Source: Thalassospira sp. TSL5-1
GTDB lineage: Bacteria; Pseudomonadota; Alphaproteobacteria; Rhodospirillales; Thalassospiraceae
Assembly (NCBI RefSeq): GCF_001907695.1
Contig: NZ_KV880637.1
Coordinates: 434,001-498,000, forward strand
Reading direction: 5' to 3'
Length of the DNA: 64,000 nucleotides
Shown here: in pieces, positions 1-9,562 of the stretch
How positions within the stretch are numbered: position 1 is the stretch's first letter
Layout: the number at the start of each line of letters is the position of its first letter
Translations under genes and position numbers: made by a program
Notes under the pieces: model-generated
What the model saw: only the letters and a program-made list of their open reading frames with translations
Databases searched by the model: none
Told to the model about the DNA's origin: nothing

Positions 1-178
1 ATTTGCGTGCCCGTGCATAACGCATCACCGACATGCCCGTGGCAATCGCAAAGGCCCGCATCAGATGCCGCGCCGAGATGCTGCATTTTTCGGCCAGTTC
101 GGTTAAATCCGGGCTGGTTTCGGCATCGGCCTCGATATGCGTTTCAATCAGCCAAACGGCCTTTTCTGCCGGTGTCAT
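1..178 (-). CDS. AraC-family transcriptional regulator, N-terminal part (runs off window)
   Basis: The start codon lies at 178 and the gene leaves the window at base 1, so only about 59 residues are visible. They begin MTPAEKAVWLIETHIEADAE and continue with the helix-turn-helix segment LTELAEKCSISARHLMRAFA, then GMSVMRYARAR. This is the typical first HTH of an AraC/XylS DNA-binding domain placed at the N terminus, as in Rob-like or GyrI-like-fused regulators. The effector domain is outside the window, so the inducer cannot be guessed. The gene is divergent from the secreted protein at 346 with a 167-bp shared upstream region. Confidence 0.75.
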   Translation of the reverse strand, partial: MTPAEKAVWLIETHIEADAETSPDLTELAEKCSISARHLMRAFAIATGMSVMRYARARK

Positions 179-345
179 GCAACCTCCGTCGTGGATACGT
201 GTCTGCTATAACGGATCTTCAAAATGCCGATTTGATCAAAAGCGACGCTTGCCATGCTTTTGCCAGCCTTTTTTAACTTTACCCTGTAATAGTCCTGCCA
301 AAGCCCAATCCAGCATCCGAATGAAGATCCCTGACGGAGAGCGCA

Positions 346-939
346 ATGTCCAAATTTGCACCCTTATTTCTTTTATGTGCCTGTGCCGGAAGCATGACCA
401 CATCTGCCCCGGCACAGGCACAGGCGACAAAGGATGCAACATCGTTTGCAAGCCAACAGGTAAAAGAACCGGAAACAAAACCGGCAACGGGGCCAGTGAC
501 GGATACTGACCTTTACCGCGAAATGCGCCTTCAGGCCGGGCAGCATGCCGCGCAAAACCGCCACCAAATTTTGGTGGGGGACTTTACCTGTGACGGGCAG
601 ACCGACCGTATCGCGGGATGGGTGGACCACGATAATCCCGACGGACCGTTTTTTGATGTCCTGTTTGTCACCCAGGATGGCGGAACGTTAAGTTCGGAAT
701 TAAAGCACATACCCTTTGCCCAGGATAAACAGTTCGCCCTGTGCGTGGCCGATGATACCGCCCCGCCGCCCATGAGCTGGCAGCAGGTGGAACCCGATTA
801 TGTGCGTGAGGTTGTTGGAAATGCTGGTCTGTGCACCACGGCAGTCCGGATCGAGGATTTCATGTGTGATGCCCCGCAATTTTACTGGAACAAAACAGCG
901 GATAAAAACGGCGATCACTGGGTTTTTTATCGTAACTAA
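346..939 (+). CDS. Secreted hypothetical protein
   Basis: A 197-residue protein with a clear Sec signal peptide: a hydrophobic stretch after MSKFAPLFLLCACAGS and a likely cut near APAQAQA. The mature part has four cysteines, the segment GDFTCDGQTDRIAGWVDHDN, which resembles a small FG-GAP or EF-hand-like Asp-rich loop, and a C terminus rich in aromatics. I do not recognise the family. The ATG is preceded by a purine-rich GACGGAGAG ribosome-binding site. It stands alone between the AraC fragment and an AT-rich gene, and probably acts in the periplasm. Confidence 0.65.
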   Translation: MSKFAPLFLLCACAGSMTTSAPAQAQATKDATSFASQQVKEPETKPATGPVTDTDLYREMRLQAGQHAAQNRHQILVGDFTCDGQTDRIAGWVDHDNPDGPFFDVLFVTQDGGTLSSELKHIPFAQDKQFALCVADDTAPPPMSWQQVEPDYVREVVGNAGLCTTAVRIEDFMCDAPQFYWNKTADKNGDHWVFYRN

Positions 940-1000
940 CTCTATAGATTGTTATTGTTCCCAATGTTCTATGTTTAATTGATTATTGGAGTTCTGGTCG

Positions 1001-1822
1001 ATGTTGAATATTGCCACCGTTTCTATGATGCGGTGTTACGGGGTGAATCGTGCCAGTAAGAAAGCAAGAATTGAGGTTCTTCTGCAGATTCTGGAATCAT
1101 CAGATGCTCCGGATCTTATCGTCTGTGCAAGTGATTATTTCAGTTCAAAGAAACACTTGGAAGAGTTTTCTAATATTATAAAAGACACTGGCGGTCGATC
1201 CACTCATATCGTTACAACGGTTGGTAGTTCGAGAAAAGGCAAGGAATACCAAAAGAAATTTTCCGCGAAATATAAAAGAAACGATCAAGTGTATGTCATT
1301 TTCCCGGATGGCACCTACCGGCAGCTGGCGCAGCAGTGTTTTTCAACCCGCGAAAATTACAGGGTCGGTGAAGCTGCGTTTATAAATAGTTTGGAAAACC
1401 GAACTTTCAAATTGCCTATTGGTGAGAAAAATCTTTCTTGTTCTGTTCTGTCCTGCGGAGAAATCAACGCATTTCACGGAAGGGATCATGTGGTGCCGAT
1501 ACATTCCGAGATCGGTAAATATTTTAATCACATCGATATCATTTGTAATCCGACGCATGACCGAATGGGGAATGACGGCACGTTGCATGCCAAAAGGTTA
1601 TATCTGTCGAGGAAAATAGGCACACGCCACAGATGTTATATTGGTGTGTCAAATTGGGAAGTTGGCAGTAAATCACAGGCAAAAGATGCCGAGACATTGC
1701 ACAGTATTTATTCTTCCAAATTTGGCAAGGGATATGGGCGTCGTAACGAGACAGCTGAGCGGCAATCTGTTGAGGGTTTTGACGAAATTTTTGAGTATCG
1801 CCGCTCTACTGTTTCTTTTTGA
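1001..1822 (+). CDS. AT-rich orphan protein, possibly nitrilase-fold-like
   Basis: About 273 residues if translation starts at the ATG at 1001, which has GGAG at 988-991 at good spacing. A TTG at 986 is an upstream in-frame alternative. The middle (SVLSCGEINAFHG) and later IICNPTHDRMG recall the Cys-containing strand-turn and the NP-turn of carbon-nitrogen hydrolases. However, the full Glu-Lys-Cys triad cannot be placed with confidence, so this is only a structural hunch. No signal peptide or membrane segment is seen. Base composition is more AT-rich than the flanking genes and the gene has no operon partners, which suggests acquisition by transfer. Function unknown. Confidence 0.6.
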   Translation: MLNIATVSMMRCYGVNRASKKARIEVLLQILESSDAPDLIVCASDYFSSKKHLEEFSNIIKDTGGRSTHIVTTVGSSRKGKEYQKKFSAKYKRNDQVYVIFPDGTYRQLAQQCFSTRENYRVGEAAFINSLENRTFKLPIGEKNLSCSVLSCGEINAFHGRDHVVPIHSEIGKYFNHIDIICNPTHDRMGNDGTLHAKRLYLSRKIGTRHRCYIGVSNWEVGSKSQAKDAETLHSIYSSKFGKGYGRRNETAERQSVEGFDEIFEYRRSTVSF

Positions 1823-1835
1823 TGGTGCTTAGGCC

Positions 1836-3359
1836 TTACTTCCAGATTTTGCGACCGCTGCCGGGCAGGCCGTAGCGGTCCCATTTTTCATCAACGCGGT
1901 CGATGATGTCATCGGGCATATAAAGCTTTTCGCCCCATTCACGGTGGGTTTCCGGGGGCAGCTTGTTGGTGGCATCCATGCCCAGTTTGCCGCCCAGCCC
2001 GCTTTCGGGTGATGCGAAATCCAGATAGTCAATTGGGGTGTCGGTGATGGTGGTAATGTCGCGCACCGGGTCCATGCGGGTGGATATTGCCCACATCACG
2101 TCTTTCCAGTCGCGCACATTGATGTCGTCATCCACCACAATGACGAATTTGGTATACATAAATTGCCGCAGGAACGACCAAACCCCCATCATCACGCGCT
2201 TGGCATGGCCGGGATAGGCCTTTTTCATTGATACAACGGCAATCCGGTAGCTACATCCTTCCGGCGGCAGCCAGAAATCGACGATTTCGGTAAATTGCTG
2301 TTGCAGTAACGGCACAAAAACATCGTTCAAGGCTTCGCCTAAAACCGACGGTTCATCTGGCGGGCGGCCGGTGAAGGTTGAAAGATAAATCGGCTTTTTG
2401 CGCATGGTGATGGCGGTAATGGTGAAAACCGGGAAGCTTTCGACCGAATTATAATACCCGGTATGGTCGCCATAAGGGCCTTCGGGCGCATATTCGTCCA
2501 GCGAGACATGCCCTTCCAGTACGATCTCGGCGGTGGCGGGGACTTTTAACGGAATGGTTTTGCATTCCACCAGTTCCACCTTTTCGCCGCGCAAAAGCCC
2601 GGCAAACTGATATTCCGACAGGGTATCGGGCACGGGGGTGACGGCGGCGAGAATGGTGCCGGGGTCGGCCCCCAGAACAACCGCACAGGGCAGGGGCTCC
2701 TGTTTGCTGTTTTTCCAGCGGGCGTGATGCTGCGCACCGCCGCGATGCTTGAGCCAGCGCATGATCGCCTTGTCCCTGCCCAGCACCTGCATGCGATAAA
2801 TGCCCAGATTGAACACATCGCGTTTGTCACCGCCCTTTTCGCCCACAGACGGCCCCTGCGTTACCACCAGCGGCCAGGTAATCAGCGGTGCGGGTTCGCC
2901 GGGCCAGCATCCCTGAATGGGCAATTTGCCAAGGTCGATGTCATCGCCGGTCAGCACAATTTCCTGGCACGGGGCCTTGGAAACCGTTTTGGGCTTCATC
3001 GCCATTACGGTTTTTGCCAATGGCAGCATCGAAAAGGCTTCGCGCAAGCTTCCCGGGGGTTCAGGCTGTTTCAGGAAGGCCAGGGTTTCGCCAACCTCGC
3101 GCAGTTCTTCGGTCTTGCGGTTCATGCCCGCTGCCACACGTTCAACCGTGCCAAACAGGTTGACCAGAACCGGCATGTCATATTTGCGGCCATTGTCATC
3201 AACGACATTTTCAAAAATAACCGCCGGTCCCCCTTCGGCCAGAAGGCGGGTCTGGATTTCGGTCATTTCCAGATGGGGCGAAACCGGTTCGCTCACACGA
3301 ACAAGCTGGCCTTTTTTCTCAAGGTCTTCAATGAAATCGCGCAAAGACTGATAGGGCAT
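1836..3359 (-). CDS. ubiD: 4-hydroxy-3-polyprenylbenzoate decarboxylase UbiD
   Basis: The 507-residue protein spans the whole UbiD family length. It has the N-terminal [19 protein letters not shown] and central blocks such as [31 protein letters not shown] and [14 protein letters not shown], all typical of prenylated-FMN-dependent decarboxylases. It removes the carboxyl group from the polyprenyl-hydroxybenzoate intermediate of ubiquinone synthesis and needs prFMN made by UbiX, which is not in this window. ubiA, the preceding pathway step, lies about 3 kb away on the same strand but in a separate unit. It starts at ATG 3359; its 3' end converges on the AT-rich gene ending at 1822. Confidence 0.95.
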   Translation of the reverse strand: MPYQSLRDFIEDLEKKGQLVRVSEPVSPHLEMTEIQTRLLAEGGPAVIFENVVDDNGRKYDMPVLVNLFGTVERVAAGMNRKTEELREVGETLAFLKQPEPPGSLREAFSMLPLAKTVMAMKPKTVSKAPCQEIVLTGDDIDLGKLPIQGCWPGEPAPLITWPLVVTQGPSVGEKGGDKRDVFNLGIYRMQVLGRDKAIMRWLKHRGGAQHHARWKNSKQEPLPCAVVLGADPGTILAAVTPVPDTLSEYQFAGLLRGEKVELVECKTIPLKVPATAEIVLEGHVSLDEYAPEGPYGDHTGYYNSVESFPVFTITAITMRKKPIYLSTFTGRPPDEPSVLGEALNDVFVPLLQQQFTEIVDFWLPPEGCSYRIAVVSMKKAYPGHAKRVMMGVWSFLRQFMYTKFVIVVDDDINVRDWKDVMWAISTRMDPVRDITTITDTPIDYLDFASPESGLGGKLGMDATNKLPPETHREWGEKLYMPDDIIDRVDEKWDRYGLPGSGRKIWK

Positions 3360-3478
3360 GGCACCGCAATCTTGTGGGGCGGGCGATGTGCCGCCCGCGT
3401 TTCAAAACATGGTCACAGGTGGTAATACGATGCGCAGGACTTGTCCAGTATGTGGCGCTTTTGCCAGGATAGATAAAA

Positions 3479-3506
3479 TCCCGTGCAAACACCTGTCTGC
3501 ACGGGA
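3479..3506 (-). terminator. Rho-independent terminator after the lipoprotein gene
   Basis: A perfect 9-bp stem, TCCCGTGCA/TGCACGGGA, with a 10-nt loop. Read on the minus strand it is followed by TTTTAT. It lies 58 bp past the stop of the lipoprotein gene at 3564. Confidence 0.75.
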
Positions 3507-3563
3507 ATGGATTTGGGGGCTGTTGCCTGATAGAGCGGGTTTAACGCGCGGTATCGAGCGAAA

Positions 3564-4034
3564 TTAGGACCCGGTCATATAATGAATGTCGCCATCGTTA
3601 TCGACGGTGGCAAGCTGGCCTGCCTTGCTAAAGACCGTGGCGCATTCATCTTCCTCGCTGCGGTCCCACAGGCACAGATATTTGCTTTGCTCAACGCTCC
3701 ACAAACGCTTTTTCATGCCGCGATCGCCGTCATCATCGTTCCAGGTTAGCGAGGCAACGCCATTTTCAAAATAGGTGATGTTGACATTGGCATCGTTCTC
3801 GCCATCCCGATAGGAGAAGGTGTGATTGGCGATTTCCGAGGCTAACGATGTGCCTGTTACGGGCTGATAGCCCTGATTGACCAGCACGGTGCCTGCTTCG
3901 GTCATGTCATCGCTGTCAACGTCGATATCGGTGCTGTTGACGGTGGTCGTAGACCCACAGGCGGAAAGGGCAAGGGCCGCCCCAAAGGAAATGACGCCAA
4001 CCATACCGAATTTTTTAATCTGCTTTGCTCGCAT
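3564..4034 (-). CDS. Small lipoprotein, hypothetical
   Basis: A 156-residue protein starting at ATG 4034, which has GGAGAAG just upstream. The reading frame stays open further upstream but without a comparable ribosome site. The N terminus MRAKQIKKFGMVGVISFGAA followed by LALSACGS is a lipobox, so Cys about 27 would be lipidated. The mature part carries an Asp-rich linker (STDIDVDSDDMTEA) and a C-terminal region with YLCLWDRSEEDECATVF. This resembles small alphaproteobacterial lipoproteins that sense or bind in the periplasm, but I cannot name the family. It is followed by a good terminator and is divergent from the DUF4170 gene. Confidence 0.75.
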   Translation of the reverse strand: MRAKQIKKFGMVGVISFGAALALSACGSTTTVNSTDIDVDSDDMTEAGTVLVNQGYQPVTGTSLASEIANHTFSYRDGENDANVNITYFENGVASLTWNDDDGDRGMKKRLWSVEQSKYLCLWDRSEEDECATVFSKAGQLATVDNDGDIHYMTGS

Positions 4035-4280
4035 TATTCTTCTCCTTGTTCTGTCGTCCGAAACAAGTTCTGGGGTGGTTTGCCGTGCAAACGCGCCGTA
4101 AGTGAAAGATTTGCCCGCAAACTTGTCGATTCCGCGACGGTCATGCGACACTTGCATGGCAATATTATTGAAATTGTCGGTTTTGGTTCTTATCTCGATT
4201 GGTTATACAGTGGTCAGAATCGATCGCATTTCCCACAGATGCGGTATTTCACATCATCAAGACAACGTAAGGACGCACAG

Positions 4281-4637
4281 ATGGCCAATTATTGGGTTAT
4301 CGGGGGCACCTATCAGGATACCGGTTTTGAAAAGCCGATTGGCGAAGAAACCAAAGTAGGCCCGTTCGGAACATTTGAAGACGCCGAAAAAGAATGGTCA
4401 AAGCTGGCCTGGCAGTCGGTTGACGATGCCAATTCGCGTTATCGCATCGAACGGCTTGACGAATACTGGGTCGTCGGCGGTGAATATGAAGATACCAGCT
4501 TTGAAAAGCCGGTTGGCGGTTCGGAAGAACGCCACGGTCCGTTCGGCACGTTCGAGCAGGCCGAAAAGGAATGGTCGAAACTGGCCTGGCAGCATGTCGA
4601 CGACTGCAATTACCGTTATCGCGTCGTTGAAGGCTGA
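4281..4637 (+). CDS. DUF4170 protein with internally duplicated domain
   Basis: 118 residues beginning MANYWVIGGTYQDTGFEKP. The same block occurs twice. The first copy (about 3-56) has YWVIGGTYQDT..GPFGTFEDAEKEWSKLAW..VDDANSRYRI. The second (about 61-117) has YWVVGGEYEDT..GPFGTFEQAEKEWSKLAW..VDDCNYRYRV. This is the short alphaproteobacterial DUF4170 domain, normally a single copy of 70-80 residues and of unknown role. The ATG at 4281 is preferred because the upstream extension lacks the repeat and AAGGACG precedes this ATG. It probably forms a two-gene unit with the gene starting 12 bp after its stop. Confidence 0.8.
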   Translation: MANYWVIGGTYQDTGFEKPIGEETKVGPFGTFEDAEKEWSKLAWQSVDDANSRYRIERLDEYWVVGGEYEDTSFEKPVGGSEERHGPFGTFEQAEKEWSKLAWQHVDDCNYRYRVVEG

Positions 4638-4649
4638 TGACCTTTAAAA

Positions 4650-5408
4650 ATGTTTGCGGTTTCCGACACGCATTTGCTTGAAGACGAACATCTTCGCCAG
4701 CAGGTCGAAGGCCATCCGCGCGCGCAGGAACTTCTGCGCGCGCTTTTATATCCTTATGCGGCACCGGATCATGACTATATTTTGCGCAACCGGGCCGTAA
4801 CCCCGCTTTATACGCGCAACAAGTTTGACCATATCGATCGTTTGCTTGGTGGGCGTGTTCCGGTGATTGCGGCGGGCTCAAACCGCTCGCCCCGGCAATT
4901 GGCGCGCAAATTTTCCCGCTTTTCCGAAGCCGTTGAAATACCGGTCACGATGGGCTGGATGCAAAATTACGATATCGTTTATTGCGCCCATCTCACCAGT
5001 TATGGCGCGGTGCCGGCAACGATCCTGCAATCGCCCGGTACTGTGGTTCGGGTGGCCATAAACTGGTTGTTGCCCGACCAGCTTCATCATATGCACGCCA
5101 CCGAAAGCCTGGGCGATCATTACGATTACCGGCAAATTCCCTCGGCGGGCATCACCCTGGATTGCGGGCTGACGGTGCAGCGAGCCGGGGCCTATATTGC
5201 ACGTTACGGGGTTGAGTTTTCGACAGGCGATATTTTCACCCTTGCCGATATCAAGGCCGAAAACCGCCGCCTTCCCGAACGCAATCAATGGCAAATGCTG
5301 CAATATGTCGCCCGCCGCGCCGGACTGGTCGCCCACCCCGATTTTATCCTGCGCATCATTGACGACGAAAAATTCCGCCGCGCGCAGAACGGCAGGCGAC
5401 CGGCCTGA
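4650..5408 (+). CDS. Hypothetical cytoplasmic protein, possibly gamma-glutamylcyclotransferase-like
   Basis: 252 residues with no signal peptide. The segment VPVIAAGSNRSPRQLARKF, followed by strands such as YCAHLTSYGAVPATILQSPG and a helix with LLPDQLHHMHATES, recalls the YGSN loop and a barrel of the GGCT/butirosin-cyclotransferase fold. Similarity is weak and the catalytic Glu cannot be assigned, so the fold call is inference only. The C-terminal tail NQWQMLQYVARRAGLVAHPD is helical. It lies 12 bp after the DUF4170 gene, so the two are probably co-transcribed. Confidence 0.65.
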   Translation: MFAVSDTHLLEDEHLRQQVEGHPRAQELLRALLYPYAAPDHDYILRNRAVTPLYTRNKFDHIDRLLGGRVPVIAAGSNRSPRQLARKFSRFSEAVEIPVTMGWMQNYDIVYCAHLTSYGAVPATILQSPGTVVRVAINWLLPDQLHHMHATESLGDHYDYRQIPSAGITLDCGLTVQRAGAYIARYGVEFSTGDIFTLADIKAENRRLPERNQWQMLQYVARRAGLVAHPDFILRIIDDEKFRRAQNGRRPA

Positions 5409-5452
5409 TAATGCGGTGCCCCGGGCGGTGAAGCCCTGTTATTATCGCCCTG

Positions 5453-6160
5453 TTAAAAGCCACGATCCGGCAGTAATTGCCATACGCGGGTGAATTTAGT
5501 TTCTTTATCCTCGACCGCAACATCAACCGGCACGTCATAAGTTTCCAGCTCGTCGATATTGCGCGTCGGGGCATAGGTGCGGCCGGGGTCAGCTAGGATA
5601 ACCCGTGTGCCCAGCAACGCTTCGCCCATCAGCCATTTTAAAACCGCATCGGCCATGTCCTGCTGGTAACAGACATCACCGGCAAAAATCACATCCCAGC
5701 GTTTTTCCGGCCCGTTTTCACCCACAAGGTTATCGGTCACGGTGGCAAAGCTGACATTGTTGCGTGCCGCATTCAGCCGGGTGGCGGTAATGGCAACCGG
5801 GTCAATGTCGTTTGCGGTCACGTCGGCGGCTCCCATCATGGTCGCGGCAATGGCCTGCATCCCGCCGCCACAGGCAAAATCCAGCACCTTTTTGCCGCGA
5901 ACCAGTTCGGGGTTATCCAGGATATAGCGGGTAATGGCCTGCCCGCCGGGCCAGGCAAAGGCCCAAAAAGGTGGGGGAATATCGAGCACACCCAAAATAT
6001 CCTCGGTCGCCTGCCATAGCGGCGTGATGTGGGTTGCCAGATACATTTCAATTTCTGGCGCCAGCGGCACACGCGCCGGCACGGTAAAGGTGGCAATCAG
6101 CTCGGCAAATTGCGGATCATCCACCTGGGGGACCAGCGCATCGGCAAAGACATTTTCCAT
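5453..6160 (-). CDS. Class I SAM methyltransferase, ETF-beta lysine methyltransferase (METTL20)-like
   Basis: 235 residues with a seven-strand methyltransferase core: PPFWAFAWPGGQAITRYILD, then motif I VLDFACGGGMQAIAA, motif II NDIDPVAITATRLNA and motif IV WDVIFAGDVCYQQDMA. The arrangement matches the bacterial METTL20/nicotinamide N-methyltransferase-like group, members of which methylate lysines near the recognition loop of electron-transfer flavoprotein beta. The assignment is by family resemblance; the substrate here is not shown by the sequence. It ends close to the convergent gene that stops at 5408. Confidence 0.75.
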   Translation of the reverse strand: MENVFADALVPQVDDPQFAELIATFTVPARVPLAPEIEMYLATHITPLWQATEDILGVLDIPPPFWAFAWPGGQAITRYILDNPELVRGKKVLDFACGGGMQAIAATMMGAADVTANDIDPVAITATRLNAARNNVSFATVTDNLVGENGPEKRWDVIFAGDVCYQQDMADAVLKWLMGEALLGTRVILADPGRTYAPTRNIDELETYDVPVDVAVEDKETKFTRVWQLLPDRGF

Positions 6161-6216
6161 TGTGCGCGTTTTCCTGTGTTACCGCGATAAGGCTGCGCCC
6201 ACTTACGTGTTTTGTA

Positions 6217-6253
6217 CCTATCATGCAACAGCCATGATAGGGGCATGATAGGG
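6217..6253. repeat. Inverted repeat with a third half-site
   Basis: CCTATCATG (6217-6225) and CATGATAGG (6233-6241) form a perfect 9-bp inverted repeat, and CATGATAGGGG recurs at 6244. It lies between the start of the methyltransferase gene (6160) and the end of ubiA (6270). It may be an operator for the methyltransferase gene or a weak terminator for ubiA, but no T-tract supports the latter. Confidence 0.45.
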
Positions 6254-6269
6254 GAACGAGGAGGGGACG

Positions 6270-7214
6270 TTAAAATGCCCCGCTATGGCCGACCACGTTG
6301 GCAATGATGATGGCAGCCGTAATCATCAGGGCAAAATCGCGGTTGGACTTAAACCGTTTCAGGCAATTGGCGGCATCGTTTAGATCCACCGTTTTGACCT
6401 GCCAGACCAGATGCAGGCAGCTTGCGGCCAGAAGCGGGAAATAAATCCAGTGCAGCCCGGCAAGGCCCCCTGCAACCGCCAGCATCGAAGCTGTAACGCA
6501 ATAAAACCCCAATGCCCATTGTGGTGTGGTATCACCTAGGCGGAGTGCGAGCGATTTGACGCCGATTTTAATGTCGTCATCCTTGTCCTGGTGGGCATAG
6601 ATGGTGTCGTAACCCAGCGTCCAGAAAATGCCGCCAATATACATGGCAACGGCGGCCGGCGCGATGGTGCCGGTGACGGCAGCCCAACCGACAAACGCGC
6701 CCCAGTTAAAGGTCAGCCCCAAAAACGCCTGCGGCCAATAGGTGATGCGTTTCATAAACGGATAGGTAAAGACCAGCGGCAGCGAACAGATGCCAACAAT
6801 TATCGCTTCGATACGAAACTGGACCAGCACAGCAAGGCCGATCAGCAATAACAGGCATAAAAAGGCAAAAGCCTGCCAGATTTTAACCTGGCCCGAGGGT
6901 ATGGGGCGGGTCGCGGTGCGTTCCACCTTGCCATCATAATTGCGATCCGCCAGGTCATTTACCACACAGCCTGCCCCGCGCATGACAAGGGCACCAATGG
7001 CAAACAGCACAAACATCAACCAGTTCGGCGCGCCGTCGGATGCCATCGCGGTGGACCACCAACAGGGCAGTAAGACAAGCCATGTGCCAATCGGCCGGTC
7101 CATGCGCGCCAGCTTCAGATAGGGCCGCATGGGGGCGGGCATGTATTTATCAACCCAGCCATCGGTCGGCATATCGTTTTTCGTCCGATTTAACGGTTGG
7201 TTGACCTGTGCCAT
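6270..7214 (-). CDS. ubiA: 4-hydroxybenzoate polyprenyltransferase UbiA
   Basis: 314 residues from the ATG at 7214 (MAQVNQPLNRTKND); the open frame extends upstream but overlaps the rsmE start region. It is a multi-spanning membrane prenyltransferase with the first Asp-rich motif VNDLADRNYDGKVERT and the second DTIYAHQDKDDDIKIG. These bind Mg-diphosphate of the polyprenyl donor. It attaches the prenyl tail to 4-hydroxybenzoate in ubiquinone synthesis, upstream of UbiD. It is divergent from rsmE with about 58 bp between the starts, so the promoters overlap. Confidence 0.93.
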   Translation of the reverse strand: MAQVNQPLNRTKNDMPTDGWVDKYMPAPMRPYLKLARMDRPIGTWLVLLPCWWSTAMASDGAPNWLMFVLFAIGALVMRGAGCVVNDLADRNYDGKVERTATRPIPSGQVKIWQAFAFLCLLLLIGLAVLVQFRIEAIIVGICSLPLVFTYPFMKRITYWPQAFLGLTFNWGAFVGWAAVTGTIAPAAVAMYIGGIFWTLGYDTIYAHQDKDDDIKIGVKSLALRLGDTTPQWALGFYCVTASMLAVAGGLAGLHWIYFPLLAASCLHLVWQVKTVDLNDAANCLKRFKSNRDFALMITAAIIIANVVGHSGAF

Positions 7215-7272
7215 AATAACCCTAAACCTTGTAAGATGTTTGCCAGTTTCAAATCTGTTCCGGGAAGGCCCG

Positions 7273-8073
7273 ATGCACCAAGATACACCACGCGCCCGCC
7301 AAAGACTGTTCGTTTCCGATGCCATCACCGCCGGGGCGGAAATGGCATTGTCGCCCGAACAGTCTCATTACCTTGAACATGTCATGCGCCTCAAGCCCGG
7401 AACGCCGGTAAAAATATTTAATGGGGCCGATGGCGAATGGCTGGCCACCATTTCCGAACTGCGCAAAAAGAAGGGCGCTGTTACGGTTGAAAGCCGCTTG
7501 CGTGACCAGCAAAACAGCACAGGGCCAGCCTTGGCCTTTGCGCCGATCAAAAAACAGCGCCTGGATTTCCTGATTGAAAAATCGGTTGAACTGGGTGTGA
7601 CGCGCCTGATGCCCATTATCACCGCGCACAGCATTACCGACAAGGTACGGCTGGATCGCCTGCAGGCCCAGGTGATCGAGGCCGCCGAACAAAGCGAACG
7701 CCTTGATGTGCCCGAAATTGATGCGCCGGTAAAATTATATGACTGGCTGGCAAATTGGCCGGAAAACAGCCACTTGCTGTTTTGTGATGAAACTGGCTCG
7801 GGATCACCGATTGGTGAATATCTGACAGAATCCTTGGCAAAACCTGCTGGCTCGGTTATCGACAACAACAATGTTGTTAACCATACACTCGTGATAGGAC
7901 CCGAAGGCGGCTTTGCCCCAGACGAAATAGACCGGATCAGAAAACAGTCCTTTGCCACGGCTGTCAGCCTTGGCCCGCGCATTTTGCGGGCCGAGACGGC
8001 AGCCATTGCCGCATTGGCAGTTTATCAGGACCGGATCGGCGACTGGTCAACCCGCCCCGTCACGAGAGATTAA
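7273..8073 (+). CDS. rsmE: 16S rRNA (uracil1498-N3)-methyltransferase RsmE
   Basis: 266 residues from ATG 7273, preceded by GGGAAGG. The N-terminal PUA-like domain ([31 protein letters not shown]) leads into a SPOUT methyltransferase domain. That domain has the knot motifs [17 protein letters not shown] and [16 protein letters not shown]. RsmE methylates U1498 of 16S rRNA in the assembled small subunit. An unusual Asn-rich insertion (IDNNNVVN) sits before the GPEGG motif. gshA follows after 11 bp, suggesting co-transcription. Confidence 0.93.
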   Translation: MHQDTPRARQRLFVSDAITAGAEMALSPEQSHYLEHVMRLKPGTPVKIFNGADGEWLATISELRKKKGAVTVESRLRDQQNSTGPALAFAPIKKQRLDFLIEKSVELGVTRLMPIITAHSITDKVRLDRLQAQVIEAAEQSERLDVPEIDAPVKLYDWLANWPENSHLLFCDETGSGSPIGEYLTESLAKPAGSVIDNNNVVNHTLVIGPEGGFAPDEIDRIRKQSFATAVSLGPRILRAETAAIAALAVYQDRIGDWSTRPVTRD

Positions 8074-8084
8074 GGAAGACCCTT

Positions 8085-9455
8085 ATGAGTGTCAGTGCCG
8101 CTACCGGGGACAGCCCGGAAATTGAAAGCCGGGCGCAGCTTGTGGAATGGTTCGAGTCCGGGTGTAAACCCAAACGTGACTGGGCCATTGGAACCGAGCA
8201 CGAAAAATTTGCCTTCACCCGCGAAGATTTGCGCCCGATCCCCTATGAAGGGGAACGCGGTGTCAAAGCCCTGTTGACCGCCCTTGCCGAGCGTTTTGAC
8301 TGGGACCCGATCCTTGAAAATGGCAACGTGATTGCACTTTCCAAGGAAAAATGTTCCGTCTCGCTGGAGCCGGGCGGGCAGATTGAACTTTCCGGCGCGC
8401 CGCTTAAAAATATTCACCAGACCTGTGGTGAAGTGCACCAGCACCTGCATGAAATTCGCGAAGTTTGTGCCGGGCTGGATATTGATATGCTCGGTGTCGG
8501 ACATAACCCAAAATGGGCGCGCGATGACATCCCCTGGATGCCCAAGGGGCGGTATGACATCATGGGCAAATACATGCCCAAGGTGGGCACGCTGGGCCTG
8601 GATATGATGCTGCGCACCTCGACCATTCAGGTCAATCTGGATTTCGACTCCGAATCCGACATGGCGCAGAAATTCCGCACGTCCCTGGCATTGCAGCCGG
8701 TGGCAACCGCCCTGTTTGCCGCATCGCCCTTTGTTGATGGCAAACCCAGCGGGTATCTGTCGTCACGGTCCCATGTCTGGACCGATACCGACCCGGACCG
8801 TTGCGGCATGCTGCCTTTCGTGTTCGAGGATGGTTTCGGCTTTGAACGCTATGTCGAATATATGCTCGATGTACCGATGTATTTTGTTTATCGCGATGGC
8901 AAATATATCGATGCGTCTGGCAAGTCGTTCCGCGATTTCATGGCTGGCAAGCTTGATGTGCTGCCCGGTGAACGCCCGACCATGAATGACTGGTCGGACC
9001 ATATGACAACCGCGTTTCCCGAAGTGCGCCTGAAAAAGTTCCTTGAAATGCGCGGGGCCGATGGCGGGCCGTGGCGGCGTATTTGTGCCTTGCCGGCCCT
9101 GTGGGTTGGCCTGCTTTATGACAGTGCCAGCCTGGATGCGGCCTGGGATCTGGTCAAGGATCTGAGCGTTGCCGAACGCGAAGCACTGCGTAATGACGTG
9201 CCGCGTCTTGGTATGCAGACACCGTTTAAAAACGGGACTGTTCAGGATTTGGCAAAGGATGTTTTGGCGATTTCCAAACAGGGCCTGAAAAACCGGGCCA
9301 AGCTGGATGGCTATGGCGATGATGAAAGCCATTTTCTGGAAAGCCTGGAGGATGTCGCCGAGAGTGGTCGCACGCTTGCCGATGAATTTCTTGATCTTTA
9401 CGAAACCCGTTGGGAAGGGTCGGTTGATCCGCTGTTTCGTGAATACGCCTATTGA
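8085..9455 (+). CDS. gshA: Glutamate-cysteine ligase (plant/alphaproteobacterial type)
   Basis: 456 residues with the type of GshA found in alphaproteobacteria and plants. Visible blocks are [52 protein letters not shown] and the terminal [17 protein letters not shown]. It makes gamma-glutamylcysteine from Glu, Cys and ATP, the first step of glutathione synthesis. AAGGAAG lies just before the ATG. It is downstream of rsmE and followed by a hairpin at 9481. The glutathione reductase gene at 45.4 kb is functionally related but far away. Confidence 0.94.
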   Translation: MSVSAATGDSPEIESRAQLVEWFESGCKPKRDWAIGTEHEKFAFTREDLRPIPYEGERGVKALLTALAERFDWDPILENGNVIALSKEKCSVSLEPGGQIELSGAPLKNIHQTCGEVHQHLHEIREVCAGLDIDMLGVGHNPKWARDDIPWMPKGRYDIMGKYMPKVGTLGLDMMLRTSTIQVNLDFDSESDMAQKFRTSLALQPVATALFAASPFVDGKPSGYLSSRSHVWTDTDPDRCGMLPFVFEDGFGFERYVEYMLDVPMYFVYRDGKYIDASGKSFRDFMAGKLDVLPGERPTMNDWSDHMTTAFPEVRLKKFLEMRGADGGPWRRICALPALWVGLLYDSASLDAAWDLVKDLSVAEREALRNDVPRLGMQTPFKNGTVQDLAKDVLAISKQGLKNRAKLDGYGDDESHFLESLEDVAESGRTLADEFLDLYETRWEGSVDPLFREYAY

Positions 9456-9480
9456 TTTGAAGGCTGTATTAAAATGCTTC

Positions 9481-9507
9481 AAGGGCGGTGGTAAATCCAC
9501 CGCCCTT
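9481..9507 (+). terminator. Hairpin after gshA
   Basis: A perfect 11-bp GC-rich stem (AAGGGCGGTGG/CCACCGCCCTT) with a 5-nt loop, 26 bp past the gshA stop. The following GTTGTATC is a poor T-tract, so it may be a weak or partial terminator ahead of the chorismate mutase gene. Confidence 0.55.
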
Positions 9508-9562
9508 GTTGTATCAGGCTGTAAATCCAATCTGTTTGCCCACCGAAAAAGGATGCCGGGTT

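Noticed and set aside
2724..3425. Open frame of 233 codons opposite ubiD
   Set aside because: Antisense shadow of UbiD, with no ribosome site and no recognisable motifs.
3424..3567. Short frame with MRRTCPVCGAFARID resembling a zinc knuckle
   Set aside because: It runs through the terminator hairpin at 3479-3506 and overlaps the end of the lipoprotein gene; one CxxC alone is not enough support.
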